DNA of 64,000 nucleotides from an uncultured Lachnospiraceae bacterium (GCA_902774125.1 CACYHD010000006.1:1-64000), one strand, 5' to 3'. Shown: positions 1-8,807, counted from the stretch's first letter. Notes: a model not told the origin generated them from the letters alone. Translations and numbers: made by a program.

Positions 1-22
1 AAAAAAAGAGGAGATGAAATAA

Positions 23-958
23 GTGCCGATAAAGATTCCTATGAATTTGCCAGCAGGCGAGACACTTGAAAACGAGAATATATTCATTATGAACGAGACA
101 AGGGCGATTACTCAGGATATTCGTCCGCTTAAGGTTGTTATTCTCAACCTCATGCCTACTAAAATTGTAACGGAGACACAGATACTAAGAAAGCTATCTA
201 ACACACCGCTACAGATTGAGATTGAATTGTTGCAGACGGCGACTTACAAGCCACACAACACTGATCCGGACTACTTGGATGAGTTTTATGTAACATTCGA
301 CCAGATTAAAGAGAATTATTATGACGGCTTGATTATTACAGGAGCGCCACTTGATTTTGTTCCTTACGAGGAGGTGGAGTACTGGGACGAGGTTTGCCAG
401 ATCATGAAATGGTCCAAGAAGCACGTTCACTGTACATTCTATCTATGCTGGGGTGCTTTTGCCGGCCTTTACTACAACTACGGAATAGATAAGCACGAGA
501 TTGGATATAAGATATCAGGTATTTTTGAACACAAGGTTCTTAACAAGAAGTCGCCATTGTTCAGAGGATTCGACGACGTATTTCTTGCACCACAGTCTAG
601 AGCTGTTGAGGTTCGCAAGGAGGACGTTCTAGCAGTTCCAGAGCTAGAGCTTATGGCCGAGTCAGACGAGGCTGGCGTTACTATCGTTAAGAGCGAAAAC
701 AGCAGAGAATTCTATGTGTTCTGTCACACTGAGTATGACAAAAACACATTAAAGCTGGAATACGAGAGGGACCTCGAAAAAGGAATTAACCCAAGTATTC
801 CTAAAAATTATTTTCCGGATGATGATCCAACAAAGGAGCCAATAGTGCGTTGGAGATCAACAGGACAGTTACTATGGACTAACTGGATTAACTACTATGT
901 ATACCAGACTACTCCATATGATATCAAAGATGTTGAAAACGAGGGTAGTGATGATTAA
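23..958 (+). CDS. metA: Homoserine O-acyltransferase (MetA family)
   Basis: Cytoplasmic enzyme that acylates homoserine at the start of methionine synthesis. Its 311 residues are the normal family length. Cys142 in FYLCWGAFAG is the expected nucleophile, and His235 and Glu237 in FCHTEYD complete the catalytic set at the same numbers as in the well-studied E. coli enzyme. The GTG start is chosen because AGAGGAG lies about 9 bases upstream. Residue 111, which separates acetyl-CoA (Glu) from succinyl-CoA (Gly) users, is Asp here; an acidic residue makes acetyl-CoA more likely, but this is inference. The next gene overlaps its 3' end by 8 bases. The region that might hold a methionine-responsive leader is outside the window. 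Confidence 0.95.
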   Translation: MPIKIPMNLPAGETLENENIFIMNETRAITQDIRPLKVVILNLMPTKIVTETQILRKLSNTPLQIEIELLQTATYKPHNTDPDYLDEFYVTFDQIKENYYDGLIITGAPLDFVPYEEVEYWDEVCQIMKWSKKHVHCTFYLCWGAFAGLYYNYGIDKHEIGYKISGIFEHKVLNKKSPLFRGFDDVFLAPQSRAVEVRKEDVLAVPELELMAESDEAGVTIVKSENSREFYVFCHTEYDKNTLKLEYERDLEKGINPSIPKNYFPDDDPTKEPIVRWRSTGQLLWTNWINYYVYQTTPYDIKDVENEGSDD

Positions 959-1805
959 AATTATTACAGACAGCACATGCGATCTGTCAAACGAGTTGAT
1001 ACAGAAGTACGACATTCAGGTTTTACCACTTTATGTAAACCTGGGTGATGAGAGTTTCCGCGACAAGGAAGATATAACAGTTGAGCAGGTTTACGAGTGG
1101 TCGGACAAGCACAAAACCACTCCAAAGACTGCAGCGGCATCAATCGGCGAGGTAATGGAAGTACTAGAGCCGTACAAGGAAGCCGGCGACGATGTGATTA
1201 TTTTTTCAATCTCAGAGTCGATGTCTTCCATCAACCAAAACATGCGATTGGCTGCACAAGAACTTGAATACGAAGATCATATTTTTGTCATAGATTCAAT
1301 GAATCTGTCCACAGGGATCGGTCTTCAGATTATAGAAGCTTGCGAAATGGCCCAGAAGGGCATGGCGGCGAGCGATATAGCAGATTATATCAACAATTTG
1401 CGACCAAAGGTTAGATCTAGTTTTGTAATCGACACACTTGTTTATCTGGCCAGAGGCGGGCGTTGTTCCTCAGTGGCAGCACTCATAGGTGGCGTGCTCA
1501 ACATTAAGCCTAAGATTGTTGTCGAGGATGGCAAGATGATAGTCGCCAAAAAATACAGAGGCCCTTACAAGAAGGTCATCAAGCAGTACGTCAAGGAGAT
1601 GGAAGCTGATCTTCTCAAGGCCCGAAAAGATAGAGTTTTTATTACACACACACCATGTGATGATGGCATTGTGGATGGGGTAAGAAGCTATCTGGAAGAA
1701 CTTGATTATTTTGACGAGATATTAGAAACAAACGCTGGCTGTACAGTAGGCAGCCATTGCGGACCTAATACATTAGGTGTTTTGTTTATAGCAGGGGATG
1801 AATAA
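951..1805 (+). CDS. DegV family fatty-acid-binding protein
   Basis: Member of the DegV/EDD fold family, whose proteins bind single fatty acids; some act as FakB partners of a fatty acid kinase. The N-terminal ITDSTCDL motif, the mid-protein VYLARGGR segment and the C-terminal GCTVGSHCGPNTLG are all typical. The ATG at 951 is chosen over earlier starts because it gives the canonical N-terminus MIKIITDST (284 aa, normal length) and has GAGGG about 5 bases upstream. It overlaps the end of metA, so the two are probably co-translated. Another DegV gene begins at the very end of the window. The specific ligand cannot be told from sequence. Confidence 0.9.
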   Translation: MIKIITDSTCDLSNELIQKYDIQVLPLYVNLGDESFRDKEDITVEQVYEWSDKHKTTPKTAAASIGEVMEVLEPYKEAGDDVIIFSISESMSSINQNMRLAAQELEYEDHIFVIDSMNLSTGIGLQIIEACEMAQKGMAASDIADYINNLRPKVRSSFVIDTLVYLARGGRCSSVAALIGGVLNIKPKIVVEDGKMIVAKKYRGPYKKVIKQYVKEMEADLLKARKDRVFITHTPCDDGIVDGVRSYLEELDYFDEILETNAGCTVGSHCGPNTLGVLFIAGDE

Positions 1806-1905
1806 GTGGAAATGTCCACTTATAGGTATTAAACAATAGAGGGGACATTCATAACTGTTAACGTGGATATTATATTATCCCAGCAAAGATAAGGACGGTG
1901 TAATT

Positions 1906-2345
1906 TTGTTCAAAAAAGGAGAGTACGTAGTACATGGCAGAAGCGGCGTATGTACAGTAGACAGCACAACTAAGGAAGTGCCAGGTGCCAAGGCGGGTCA
2001 GCTATATTATATTTTGGTTCCTGTTAAGACTCCACAAAGCAAAATATTCTTCCCACTAGACAGCGACAGAATAGTGCTTAGAGCCTTGAAAACAGAAGAA
2101 GAAGCAAAAGCTGCTCTTAAAGAAATGAAGGAAACATTGCATCTTGCGAGCACAAGAGACTAGCCAGAGTTATCAAAACTCTTACAGTCCGCAACCAAGA
2201 GCGAGAAAAAGAAGGCAAGCGAAGCACCTTCGTTGATGCAAGGCTTTTGAACGAAGCCAAGGAACTAATCAACCAGGAGTTCTCAATTGCTCTAGGAATC
2301 GAGATGTGTGATATAGAATCATACATCATGGAACAGATATTCTAA
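1906..2345 (+). pseudogene. carD: carD-like regulator broken by an internal deletion/frameshift
   Basis: CarD/CdnL-type RNA polymerase-binding regulator. The first frame (TTG 1906 to TAG 2163) gives the CarD_TRCF N-terminal domain (GEYVVHGRSGVC, YYILVPVKTP, FPLDSDRIVLRAL) and stops after 85 aa. The usual C-terminal helical domain is still present, but in the -1 frame, from about 2121 to TAA 2345 (RLARVIKTL, REKEGKRSTFVDARLL, EFSIALGIE). From my recollection of family proteins, about 20-25 residues that normally join the domains are missing. A deletion not divisible by three therefore removed the linker and shifted the frame. I see no classical slippery heptamer in the short overlap, so programmed frameshifting is unlikely. 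The isolated N-terminal domain could still be made. Confidence 0.75.
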
Positions 2346-2373
2346 AAGAAATCATAGTAATGATACTAGTAAA

Positions 2374-2409
2374 AAAGACATCGCAGGCATAGGTTGGCGA
2401 TGTCTTTTT
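2374..2409 (+). terminator. Rho-independent terminator after the carD remnant
   Basis: An 11-bp perfect stem, AAAGACATCGC pairing with GCGATGTCTTT, has a 12-base loop and runs into a T tract. It closes the metA-degV-carD stretch. Confidence 0.85.
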
Positions 2410-2529
2410 GTTTGCGACTGGCGATATTTTTTTGTGCGGGTCATTGATGGTTTTTGTGCGACTGGCGATACACTTTTAATCAAACTTTAATGTAAATGTG
2501 CTAGAGTAAGGCAGATATACTTGTTAAAC

Positions 2530-2558
2530 TTGTAACAAACAATTATTTATTTTATAAT
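2530..2558 (+). promoter_or_regulatory. Sigma-A promoter for the zinc-ribbon protein gene
   Basis: TTGTAA at 2530-2535 and a perfect TATAAT at 2553-2558 are 17 bases apart, 35 bases before the ATG at 2593. Confidence 0.7.
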
Positions 2559-2592
2559 TAATAATGCACAAGACCATATTGGAGGTTTTATT

Positions 2593-3432
2593 ATGTACTG
2601 TACAAAATGTGGAAAATTTATTAGAGATGAGGATATACATTGTCCATTCTGTGGAGCTCTTGTGAATCCTGAAGCCAAGGAGGCGCTCGAGGAAACAAAG
2701 ATCATCCCTAACGTGGACAATTCATTAGAAGAAACTAAGATTATCCCAGATGTTAGCGGTTCATTAGAGAAGACACAAAATATCCCTAATGTTGACGAGT
2801 CTTTGGAAGAGACTAAGATTATCCCTAACATTCAGGAAGACATGCCTTTGGGCAACTTCGACACAGAGGATGATACTAACGAGATTATTTTTGAGGATGA
2901 TGAGATCAAGGACTTCGACTTCCCAGAAGATATGGATGACGACAATCTCATATTCCACGAAGATGACAATATAACTGACAATGACGATGATATATTGCTA
3001 GATGAGTATTACGACGAAGAGCCTGGCAACGATATGCCGGTTGTCGGAAGCAACAAGAAGGCCAATATCATTGCTATTTGTGTTGCAGTTGCAGTTGTAA
3101 TCGCAATTGTTGTAACTGCAGTTGTGTTATCTAAGGCGTTCTCAGGCGACAACGCTGAGGAAACTACTGTTATCGAAACAACAGTCGAGAGCGAGACAGA
3201 ACTTGAAGAGACTGAGAAAAAAGAAACAAAGGCAGTAGTTGAGGAAAGAACTGAGGCTGAAGAGGAGACAACTAAGGAACCAGAGACTGAGGCTCCAACA
3301 AAGAAGCAGCCAGTGGCAACTAAGCCTAAGGTAACTAAGGCCCCTGCAACAACAGCAGTGCCAAAAACAACAAAGGCCGACTTACCACCAACACAGCAGC
3401 CAGAAACAGAAGAAGAGTTGCTAGACAACTAA
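2593..3432 (+). CDS. Zinc-ribbon, single-pass membrane protein with acidic repeats
   Basis: Function unknown; 279 aa. Residues 1-25 form a zinc ribbon with two CxxC knuckles (YCTKCGK and CPFCGA). Residues about 33-81 hold four copies of a 12-13 residue repeat of the form SLEETKIIPNV. A long Asp/Glu-rich stretch follows, then one hydrophobic segment at about 156-180, then an outer tail rich in Glu, Thr, Lys and Pro. The layout predicts the ribbon and repeats inside the cell and the Thr-rich tail outside. Its own promoter (TTGTAA/TATAAT) lies just upstream and GGAGG precedes the ATG. Many Clostridia carry zinc-ribbon membrane proteins with unrelated tails, so I give no specific role. Confidence 0.85.
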   Translation: MYCTKCGKFIRDEDIHCPFCGALVNPEAKEALEETKIIPNVDNSLEETKIIPDVSGSLEKTQNIPNVDESLEETKIIPNIQEDMPLGNFDTEDDTNEIIFEDDEIKDFDFPEDMDDDNLIFHEDDNITDNDDDILLDEYYDEEPGNDMPVVGSNKKANIIAICVAVAVVIAIVVTAVVLSKAFSGDNAEETTVIETTVESETELEETEKKETKAVVEERTEAEEETTKEPETEAPTKKQPVATKPKVTKAPATTAVPKTTKADLPPTQQPETEEELLDN

Positions 3433-3514
3433 AAACATAAAACACAATTTAGTGCGCAGAAAATGACAATAAACGCAGAACGCGAATGCGCAGAAAAAGG
3501 AGACATTACATATA

Positions 3515-5002
3515 ATGGTTTTAGATAATTACCAGCCAGCCAATGTGTGGAAATACTTCGAAGAAATCGCAGCAATCCCACATGGCTCAGGCAATACAGA
3601 AGCAATAGCAGATTACATTATGGATTTTGCGGCCAAGCACGAGCTTGAGGCCCAAAAAGATGAAGTAGGAAATGTAGTTGTATACAGACCAGCAAGTGAG
3701 GGATACGAAAACTCCAAGCCGGTTATACTACAGGGCCACATGGATATGGTTATTGCCAAGAATGATAGCTGTACTAAGGACTTGGCCAAGGAAGGACTTG
3801 AGCTAGAGATAATCAAGGGCGGCGAGCCAACAGCGGAGACTGCCAAGCAGTACGAACACGATGAGTGGCTTAGTGCCAAGGGTTCAAGCTTGGGCGCAGA
3901 CGACGGAATTGCAGTTGCATATATGCTAGCGATTCTTGAGTCAGATGAGATTAAGGCTCCAGCAATTACAGCTGTTTTTACAATGGACGAAGAAGTAGGA
4001 ATGATAGGTGCTCACGGGCTAGACGCAGACTTGCTCAAGGGCAACATTCTTATCAATATTGATAACGAGACAGAAGGTGAGTTCATCACTGGATGCGCCG
4101 GCGGAATGACAGTTCAGTGCGACGTTCCAGTGGGCAAGGAGCTTATCTCACCATACGTTATCGAACTAAGAATTGATGGTTTGACTGGCGGTCACTCAGG
4201 AGTTGAGATTGACCAGTACAGACTCAACGCAATCAAAGCAATGGGAAGAATACTTCTAGGAGTTTTCCAAAACTTCGGTATGCGTATTCTTACAATCGAC
4301 GGTGGAGAGGTTGACAATGCCATCCCTAAAAAAAGTGAAGCAGCGATTATCGTGCTAGAAGAAGTTAAGGACGATGCAATTGCTTTGATCAAAAAAATGT
4401 TTGATGAGATCAAGGAAGAGTACAAGGACACTGACCCTAACATGAAGCTTACACTTAACGAGGTGGGCGAGCAGGAAGTTAGAGCCTTTGGCGATGCATC
4501 AACACTTGCAGCAATCATTCCGATTGTTAACTTCCCTGACGGAGTTATTCGCGTAAACAATACATTCGGAAGCGTTGAGACAAGCAACAACATCGGTGTT
4601 ATCAGAACACTAGAAGATAGAGTTAGAATTGAATCAACTATAAGAAGCACTAAGCGCAGCGCCAAGCTCAACGTGCTAGAGCAGATGAAATCTATTACTG
4701 AGATTTTTGGCGGCGAGGTTAATATAACAAGCGATTACGAAGGTTGGGAGCCTAACAAAGACTCAGAAGTTAGCAAAGTATTCGCTAAGGCCTACGAGGA
4801 TGTTTACGGCAACAAGCCGGTTATAACACAGACTCATGCGGGACTGGAATGTGGAATTCTAGGAGGCAAAATCGAGGGAATGGATGCGATATCTTTTGGC
4901 CCTCAGGCGGATGATATTCATACATTTAACGAGAAGCTTAGTATCAAGTCTGTCGAGCGAGTATGGAACGTACTTATCAAGGGACTTGAGAGCATGAAAT
5001 AA
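3515..5002 (+). CDS. pepD: Aminoacyl-histidine dipeptidase (M20 family)
   Basis: Cytoplasmic zinc dipeptidase that degrades Xaa-His dipeptides such as carnosine. Its 495 residues match the M20C family. Metal-binding residues are visible in order: His and Asp in LQGHMDMV, Asp in LGADDGIAVA, the Glu-Glu pair in TMDEEVGMIGAHGLD, Asp in INIDNETEGEF, and the final His in FGPQADDIHTFNE. The insertion domain with GGHSGVEI is present. AAAGGAG lies about 12 bases upstream of the ATG, slightly far. The stop codon is immediately followed by the start of the DUF2752 gene. Confidence 0.95.
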   Translation: MVLDNYQPANVWKYFEEIAAIPHGSGNTEAIADYIMDFAAKHELEAQKDEVGNVVVYRPASEGYENSKPVILQGHMDMVIAKNDSCTKDLAKEGLELEIIKGGEPTAETAKQYEHDEWLSAKGSSLGADDGIAVAYMLAILESDEIKAPAITAVFTMDEEVGMIGAHGLDADLLKGNILINIDNETEGEFITGCAGGMTVQCDVPVGKELISPYVIELRIDGLTGGHSGVEIDQYRLNAIKAMGRILLGVFQNFGMRILTIDGGEVDNAIPKKSEAAIIVLEEVKDDAIALIKKMFDEIKEEYKDTDPNMKLTLNEVGEQEVRAFGDASTLAAIIPIVNFPDGVIRVNNTFGSVETSNNIGVIRTLEDRVRIESTIRSTKRSAKLNVLEQMKSITEIFGGEVNITSDYEGWEPNKDSEVSKVFAKAYEDVYGNKPVITQTHAGLECGILGGKIEGMDAISFGPQADDIHTFNEKLSIKSVERVWNVLIKGLESMK

Positions 5003-5443
5003 ATGAAACTTAACAAAGATTTGATCAAAAAAGATATCAAATATATTGGACCAGTCATAGTGGGACTAGTGATAATGTTTTGGGCGATGGACAGACTTTT
5101 TCATACTGTGTGTCCACTCAGATTTATCACAGGAGTGCCTTGTCCGGGGTGCGGAATCACAAGAGCGTTCCTGAAAGTGCTGCATTTGGATCTGGTCGGT
5201 GCTACTAGAATGCATCCTTTTTGGATTCCGGTGCTATTGTTGGCTGTATGTTACATAGCGGTGAGATACTTGGTGGCGGATGAGGCGCGCCGGGACAACA
5301 TTAACCGTGTTTTGTTCAGAATAGGTATTGTAGTAGCGGTGCTTGGAATAGTATATTATATATACAGGATGGTGACTGTTTTTCCAGGGCCGGCGCCTAT
5401 GGAAGACGACCACATGTGGTTGAGAATCATTCCGAGAAAGTGA
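5003..5443 (+). CDS. DUF2752 membrane protein
   Basis: A 146-residue membrane protein of the DUF2752 family. The family signature is clear: CPLRFITGVPCPGCGITRAF, with CxxCG followed by TR. Three hydrophobic segments can be drawn at about 14-32, 73-90 and 103-122. The start directly abuts the pepD stop and the stop overlaps the start of nadB, so translation is probably coupled along pepD-DUF2752-nadBC. Function of the family is not established. Confidence 0.85.
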   Translation: MKLNKDLIKKDIKYIGPVIVGLVIMFWAMDRLFHTVCPLRFITGVPCPGCGITRAFLKVLHLDLVGATRMHPFWIPVLLLAVCYIAVRYLVADEARRDNINRVLFRIGIVVAVLGIVYYIYRMVTVFPGPAPMEDDHMWLRIIPRK

Positions 5444-7599
5444 GACACAAAAAAGTGAAAACTGATGTTTTGATTATTGGTAGCGGATGCGCAGGTTTGT
5501 ACTGTGCCTTGAAGCTTCCGGAAGAAAAAAATGTTTTAATAATAACAAAGGATACTGTTGAGCACAGCGATTCGTTTTTGGCTCAAGGTGGAATATGTAT
5601 GCTCAAGGATCAGGAGGATTACGAGAGCTACTTCGAGGACACTATGCGTGCCGGCCACTATATGAACAAGCCGGAAGCGGTGGAGACTATGATCAAAGAA
5701 TCTCCAGAGCTTATCGAAGATTTGATCAGCATGGGCGTTGATTTTGCCAGAGATGAAAGAGGCGAGCTAATCTTCACGAAGGAGGGTGCTCACCACAACA
5801 ACCGTATTCTTTACCACGAGGATGAGACAGGCAAGGAAATCACATCTCACCTTTACGAGGAGTGCAAGAAGCGCGACAACATCACGATTCTCGAGCACTG
5901 GAGTATGGTGGATATTCTTACAGCGGACAACCATTGTTTTGGCATCATCGTAAAAAAGGATGACGACAGTCTTGATACGATTTATGCGGACTTTACCGTG
6001 CTAGCTTGCGGTGGAATCGGTGGAATATACAAGTATTCAACTAACTTCAAGCACATAACAGGCGACGGTGTGGCAGTGGCGATTCGTCACGGCGTTAAGG
6101 TGAAGAACGTCAACTACGTGCAGATTCATCCAACAACTTTTTATATCGCCAAAAACAAAGATAGAAGCTTCCTTATTAGCGAGTCAGTTCGTGGCGAGGG
6201 AGCGTTGCTATATAACAACAAGGGCGAGAGATTTTGTAACGAGCTCAAACCACGTGATGTAGTTACAGAAAACATTATCGCCGAGATGGAGAGGGAAAAC
6301 TCTGATAATGTTTGGCTATCGATGAAGCCGATACCGGCAGACGAGCTTGAATCTCACTTCCCTAATATCGTGAAGTATTGCAAGGAACACGGCTACAATG
6401 TTCCAGAGGAGATGATACCGATTATTCCGGCTCAGCATTATTTTATGGGCGGTGTAAAAGTAGACCTCAACAGCAAGACTTCAATGAAGCAGCTTTATGC
6501 GGTGGGCGAGACAGCCTGCAACGGTGTTCACGGACACAACAGACTAGCCAGCAACTCACTGCTAGAGAGTATGGTTTTTGCCAAGCGAGCAGCTCTTGAT
6601 ATTGTCGAGAGCGAGGACGAGGTTAGACATCAGGTGTTCGACCAGATTGACTGGAGCGAGTACGAGGACCTAGAGCGCTGGGCTAGAGAAAACAAAGAGA
6701 TTATCGAACAGGAAATCAAAGATGAAAACGAAAAGGAGACCAATATGTTTGATCCAATTACATTAAAACTAAACGTTGATCCACTTATCGAAAGCGCCAT
6801 CAAAGAGGATGTAACTAACGAGGACGTAACAACTAACTCAGTTATGCCTAACGCAGTTGCAGGTAAGGTTGACCTAATCTGCAAAGAAGATGGTATTATT
6901 TGTGGACTTCAGGTGTTCCAGAGAACATTCGAGCTACTAGATCCTAACGTTAATGTTCACCTACACGCAAGCGACGGCGATGAGGTTACTAAGGGACAAA
7001 AAATTGGTTCAGTTCGCGGTGATATAAGAGTTCTTCTTGTTGGAGAGCGCACAGCCCTCAACTATCTACAGAGAATGAGTGGTATCGCGACATACACACA
7101 CGAGGTGGCAGAGCTTCTCAAGGGAAGCAGTATGAAGCTTCTTGATACAAGAAAGACTACACCTAACAATAGAATTTTTGAGAAGTATGCAGTTAGAGTT
7201 GGTGGCGGACATAACCACAGATACAACCTAAGCGACGGCGTACTACTTAAGGACAATCATATCAGCGCGGCAGGAGGCGTTAAGGAAGCTATCAGACTAG
7301 CTAAGGAATATGCACCATTTGTTCGCAAGATTGAGGTTGAGGTAGAAAGCTTCGAGATGGCCAAGGACGCTGTAGAAGCTGGCGCAGATATCATCATGCT
7401 AGACAACATGGATATCGAAGAAATCAAAAAAGCTAGAGATATGATTGGCGACAGAGCCGAAATAGAAGTATCAGGCAACGTAACTAAGGAAAATGTTGCC
7501 CGCCTAATCGACGCAGGCGTTGATTACGTATCAAGTGGCGCTTTGACTCACTCAGCACCTAGCTTGGATATTTCACTAAAGAACCTTCACAGAGTATAG
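5440..7599 (+). CDS. nadBC: L-aspartate oxidase / quinolinate phosphoribosyltransferase fusion
   Basis: NAD biosynthesis. The first ~430 residues are NadB: FAD-binding VLIIGSGCAGLY, the catalytic-loop motif HHNNRILYHEDETG, and GHNRLASNSLLE. The last ~285 residues are NadC, beginning MFDPITLKL, with LLDTRKTTPN and GGGHNHRYNLSDGVLLKDNH. NadB converts aspartate to iminoaspartate; NadC converts quinolinate and PRPP to nicotinate mononucleotide. No nadA (quinolinate synthase) is in the window. I chose GTG 5440, whose GTGA overlaps the upstream stop; GTG 5416 is also open. A complete ribosome binding site (AAGGAG, 6733-6738) sits 6 bases before the ATG at 6745 where NadC begins, so a separate NadC may also be made. 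Confidence 0.93.
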   Translation: MRHKKVKTDVLIIGSGCAGLYCALKLPEEKNVLIITKDTVEHSDSFLAQGGICMLKDQEDYESYFEDTMRAGHYMNKPEAVETMIKESPELIEDLISMGVDFARDERGELIFTKEGAHHNNRILYHEDETGKEITSHLYEECKKRDNITILEHWSMVDILTADNHCFGIIVKKDDDSLDTIYADFTVLACGGIGGIYKYSTNFKHITGDGVAVAIRHGVKVKNVNYVQIHPTTFYIAKNKDRSFLISESVRGEGALLYNNKGERFCNELKPRDVVTENIIAEMERENSDNVWLSMKPIPADELESHFPNIVKYCKEHGYNVPEEMIPIIPAQHYFMGGVKVDLNSKTSMKQLYAVGETACNGVHGHNRLASNSLLESMVFAKRAALDIVESEDEVRHQVFDQIDWSEYEDLERWARENKEIIEQEIKDENEKETNMFDPITLKLNVDPLIESAIKEDVTNEDVTTNSVMPNAVAGKVDLICKEDGIICGLQVFQRTFELLDPNVNVHLHASDGDEVTKGQKIGSVRGDIRVLLVGERTALNYLQRMSGIATYTHEVAELLKGSSMKLLDTRKTTPNNRIFEKYAVRVGGGHNHRYNLSDGVLLKDNHISAAGGVKEAIRLAKEYAPFVRKIEVEVESFEMAKDAVEAGADIIMLDNMDIEEIKKARDMIGDRAEIEVSGNVTKENVARLIDAGVDYVSSGALTHSAPSLDISLKNLHRV

Positions 7600-7672
7600 T
7601 GTGGGGATTGCGACTGTTGGCTGTTAACTATTGGCTTACGGTTGGTGGCGAGTATACGAGAATTGAATTATG

Positions 7673-7706
7673 CAGGATTGATGATTGGCATCAATCCTGT
7701 TTTTTG
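7673..7706 (+). terminator. Rho-independent terminator after nadBC
   Basis: An 11-bp perfect stem, CAGGATTGATG with CATCAATCCTG, has a 5-base loop and is followed by a run of T. Confidence 0.9.
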
Positions 7707-7790
7707 TTGCGTTTTGTAGCATAGTTTAAAGCGGAAAAAAAGGGAGGGGTAAACCTAGTGTTTCTGTGGGGTTTAGACCCCTTTATTAGT

Positions 7791-7820
7791 TTGCAAATAA
7801 GGGCCCAAATATGATATAAT
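7791..7820 (+). promoter_or_regulatory. Promoter of the capsule operon
   Basis: TTGCAA (7791-7796) and an extended -10, TGATATAAT (TATAAT at 7815-7820), have an 18-base spacer. About 10 bases later the leader can fold GCGTAT/ATACGC, a short hairpin 40-50 bases before the first ATG. No other promoter of this quality was noticed before the cassette, so this may drive the front end of the capsule locus. Confidence 0.65.
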
Positions 7821-7883
7821 TATGACGAACTGCGTATGGCCTATACGCTAGGCCTGTCTAAGGTTTATGTACTAGGAGGAACT

Positions 7884-8636
7884 ATGGCTATAATAGACTT
7901 TCATACACATATATTACCAGGTATTGATGATGGAAGTAGAAATATAGAATCATCCCTAATTATGTTGCAAGAAGAATCGAGACAAGGGATAGATGTTGTC
8001 GTAGTCACTCCACATTTTTATGCCTCAGAAGTCAGCGTTGAAGTCTACTTAGAAAGACGACAGAAGGCATACGACAAGCTAGTTGAGGCAATAGATGAGC
8101 TGAAGCAAAAAGCACAGGCTCAAGATGACGAGCCGGTTAAAATTCCTAAGATTTTGCTCGGCGCAGAGGTGACGTACTTTGAGGATATATCCAGAGCTGA
8201 CAAGATATCAGAATTGGTGATGGAAGGCACAGATATATTGCTGCTGGAGATGCCATTCAAGTCATGGACTCGAGAAGAGTTTGACGAGGTGATGGAAATG
8301 ATCGAGTCTGGCGACTATCAGATCATGTTAGCGCACCTAGAGCGCTTCGCAGCGTTTAGAGGCAACAGGAAGTACATCAAAGAATTATTTCAGACAGACG
8401 CAATCATTCAGTACAACAGTGACAGTTTTCACAACAGAAAATACACCAAGTTGATGATTAAGTCTATGAAAAAAGGAATAGTCCCACTTCTAGGCAGTGA
8501 CTGCCACGGGGTGCATCACAGAGTGCCGGAACTTTTAACGGGACGCAACATGCTCAAAGATAAGATGGGCCAGGAGATGCTAGACCAGATTGACGAGAAG
8601 GGAACCGCAATCTTGTCTCATATTTGTCATATATAA
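7884..8636 (+). CDS. cpsB: PHP-type protein-tyrosine phosphatase of the capsule locus (CpsB/YwqE-like)
   Basis: Manganese-dependent phosphatase that removes phosphate from the tail tyrosines of the BY-kinase and so tunes polysaccharide export. PHP motifs appear in order: DFHTHILPGIDDG at the N-terminus, VVVTPHFY, LLGAEVTYF, IMLAHLERF, and LLGSDCHGVHH near the end. ATG 7884 is chosen because AGGAGGA ends 3 bases upstream and the PHP motif then starts at residue 5, giving 250 aa. First gene of the polysaccharide operon; its kinase partner is at 10706. Confidence 0.92.
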   Translation: MAIIDFHTHILPGIDDGSRNIESSLIMLQEESRQGIDVVVVTPHFYASEVSVEVYLERRQKAYDKLVEAIDELKQKAQAQDDEPVKIPKILLGAEVTYFEDISRADKISELVMEGTDILLLEMPFKSWTREEFDEVMEMIESGDYQIMLAHLERFAAFRGNRKYIKELFQTDAIIQYNSDSFHNRKYTKLMIKSMKKGIVPLLGSDCHGVHHRVPELLTGRNMLKDKMGQEMLDQIDEKGTAILSHICHI

Positions 8637-8678
8637 TAAAAAAGATTCTAACAAATAGATATTCTAGGAGGAACAAAC

Positions 8679-8801
8679 ATGTCCAAAAAGACAGCGTTGA
8701 TTATGTCGATTATATGTTTCGTACTACTACTTGTGTTAGTAGTTTTGGAGAAAAAATATCCGGAAGCAGGTTCAGAGTTGCTTCTTGGAATGATAGGATA
8801 A
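8679..8801 (+). CDS. Small single-pass membrane peptide (40 aa)
   Basis: A short gene between the phosphatase and the LCP gene. It has a strong ribosome binding site (AGGAGGA, 8666-8672, 6 bases before the ATG). The protein begins MSKKTALIM, has one hydrophobic segment at about residues 7-23, and ends GSELLLGMIG. The next gene starts 6 bases after its stop. No family is recognised. Its position suggests a small membrane accessory of polysaccharide assembly or regulation, which is inference only. Confidence 0.6.
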   Translation: MSKKTALIMSIICFVLLLVLVVLEKKYPEAGSELLLGMIG

Positions 8802-8807
8802 CAGACA

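Noticed and set aside
2121-2163. Programmed -1 frameshift in carD
   Set aside because: No slippery heptamer followed by a stem in the overlap, and linker residues are missing, which a frameshift would not explain.
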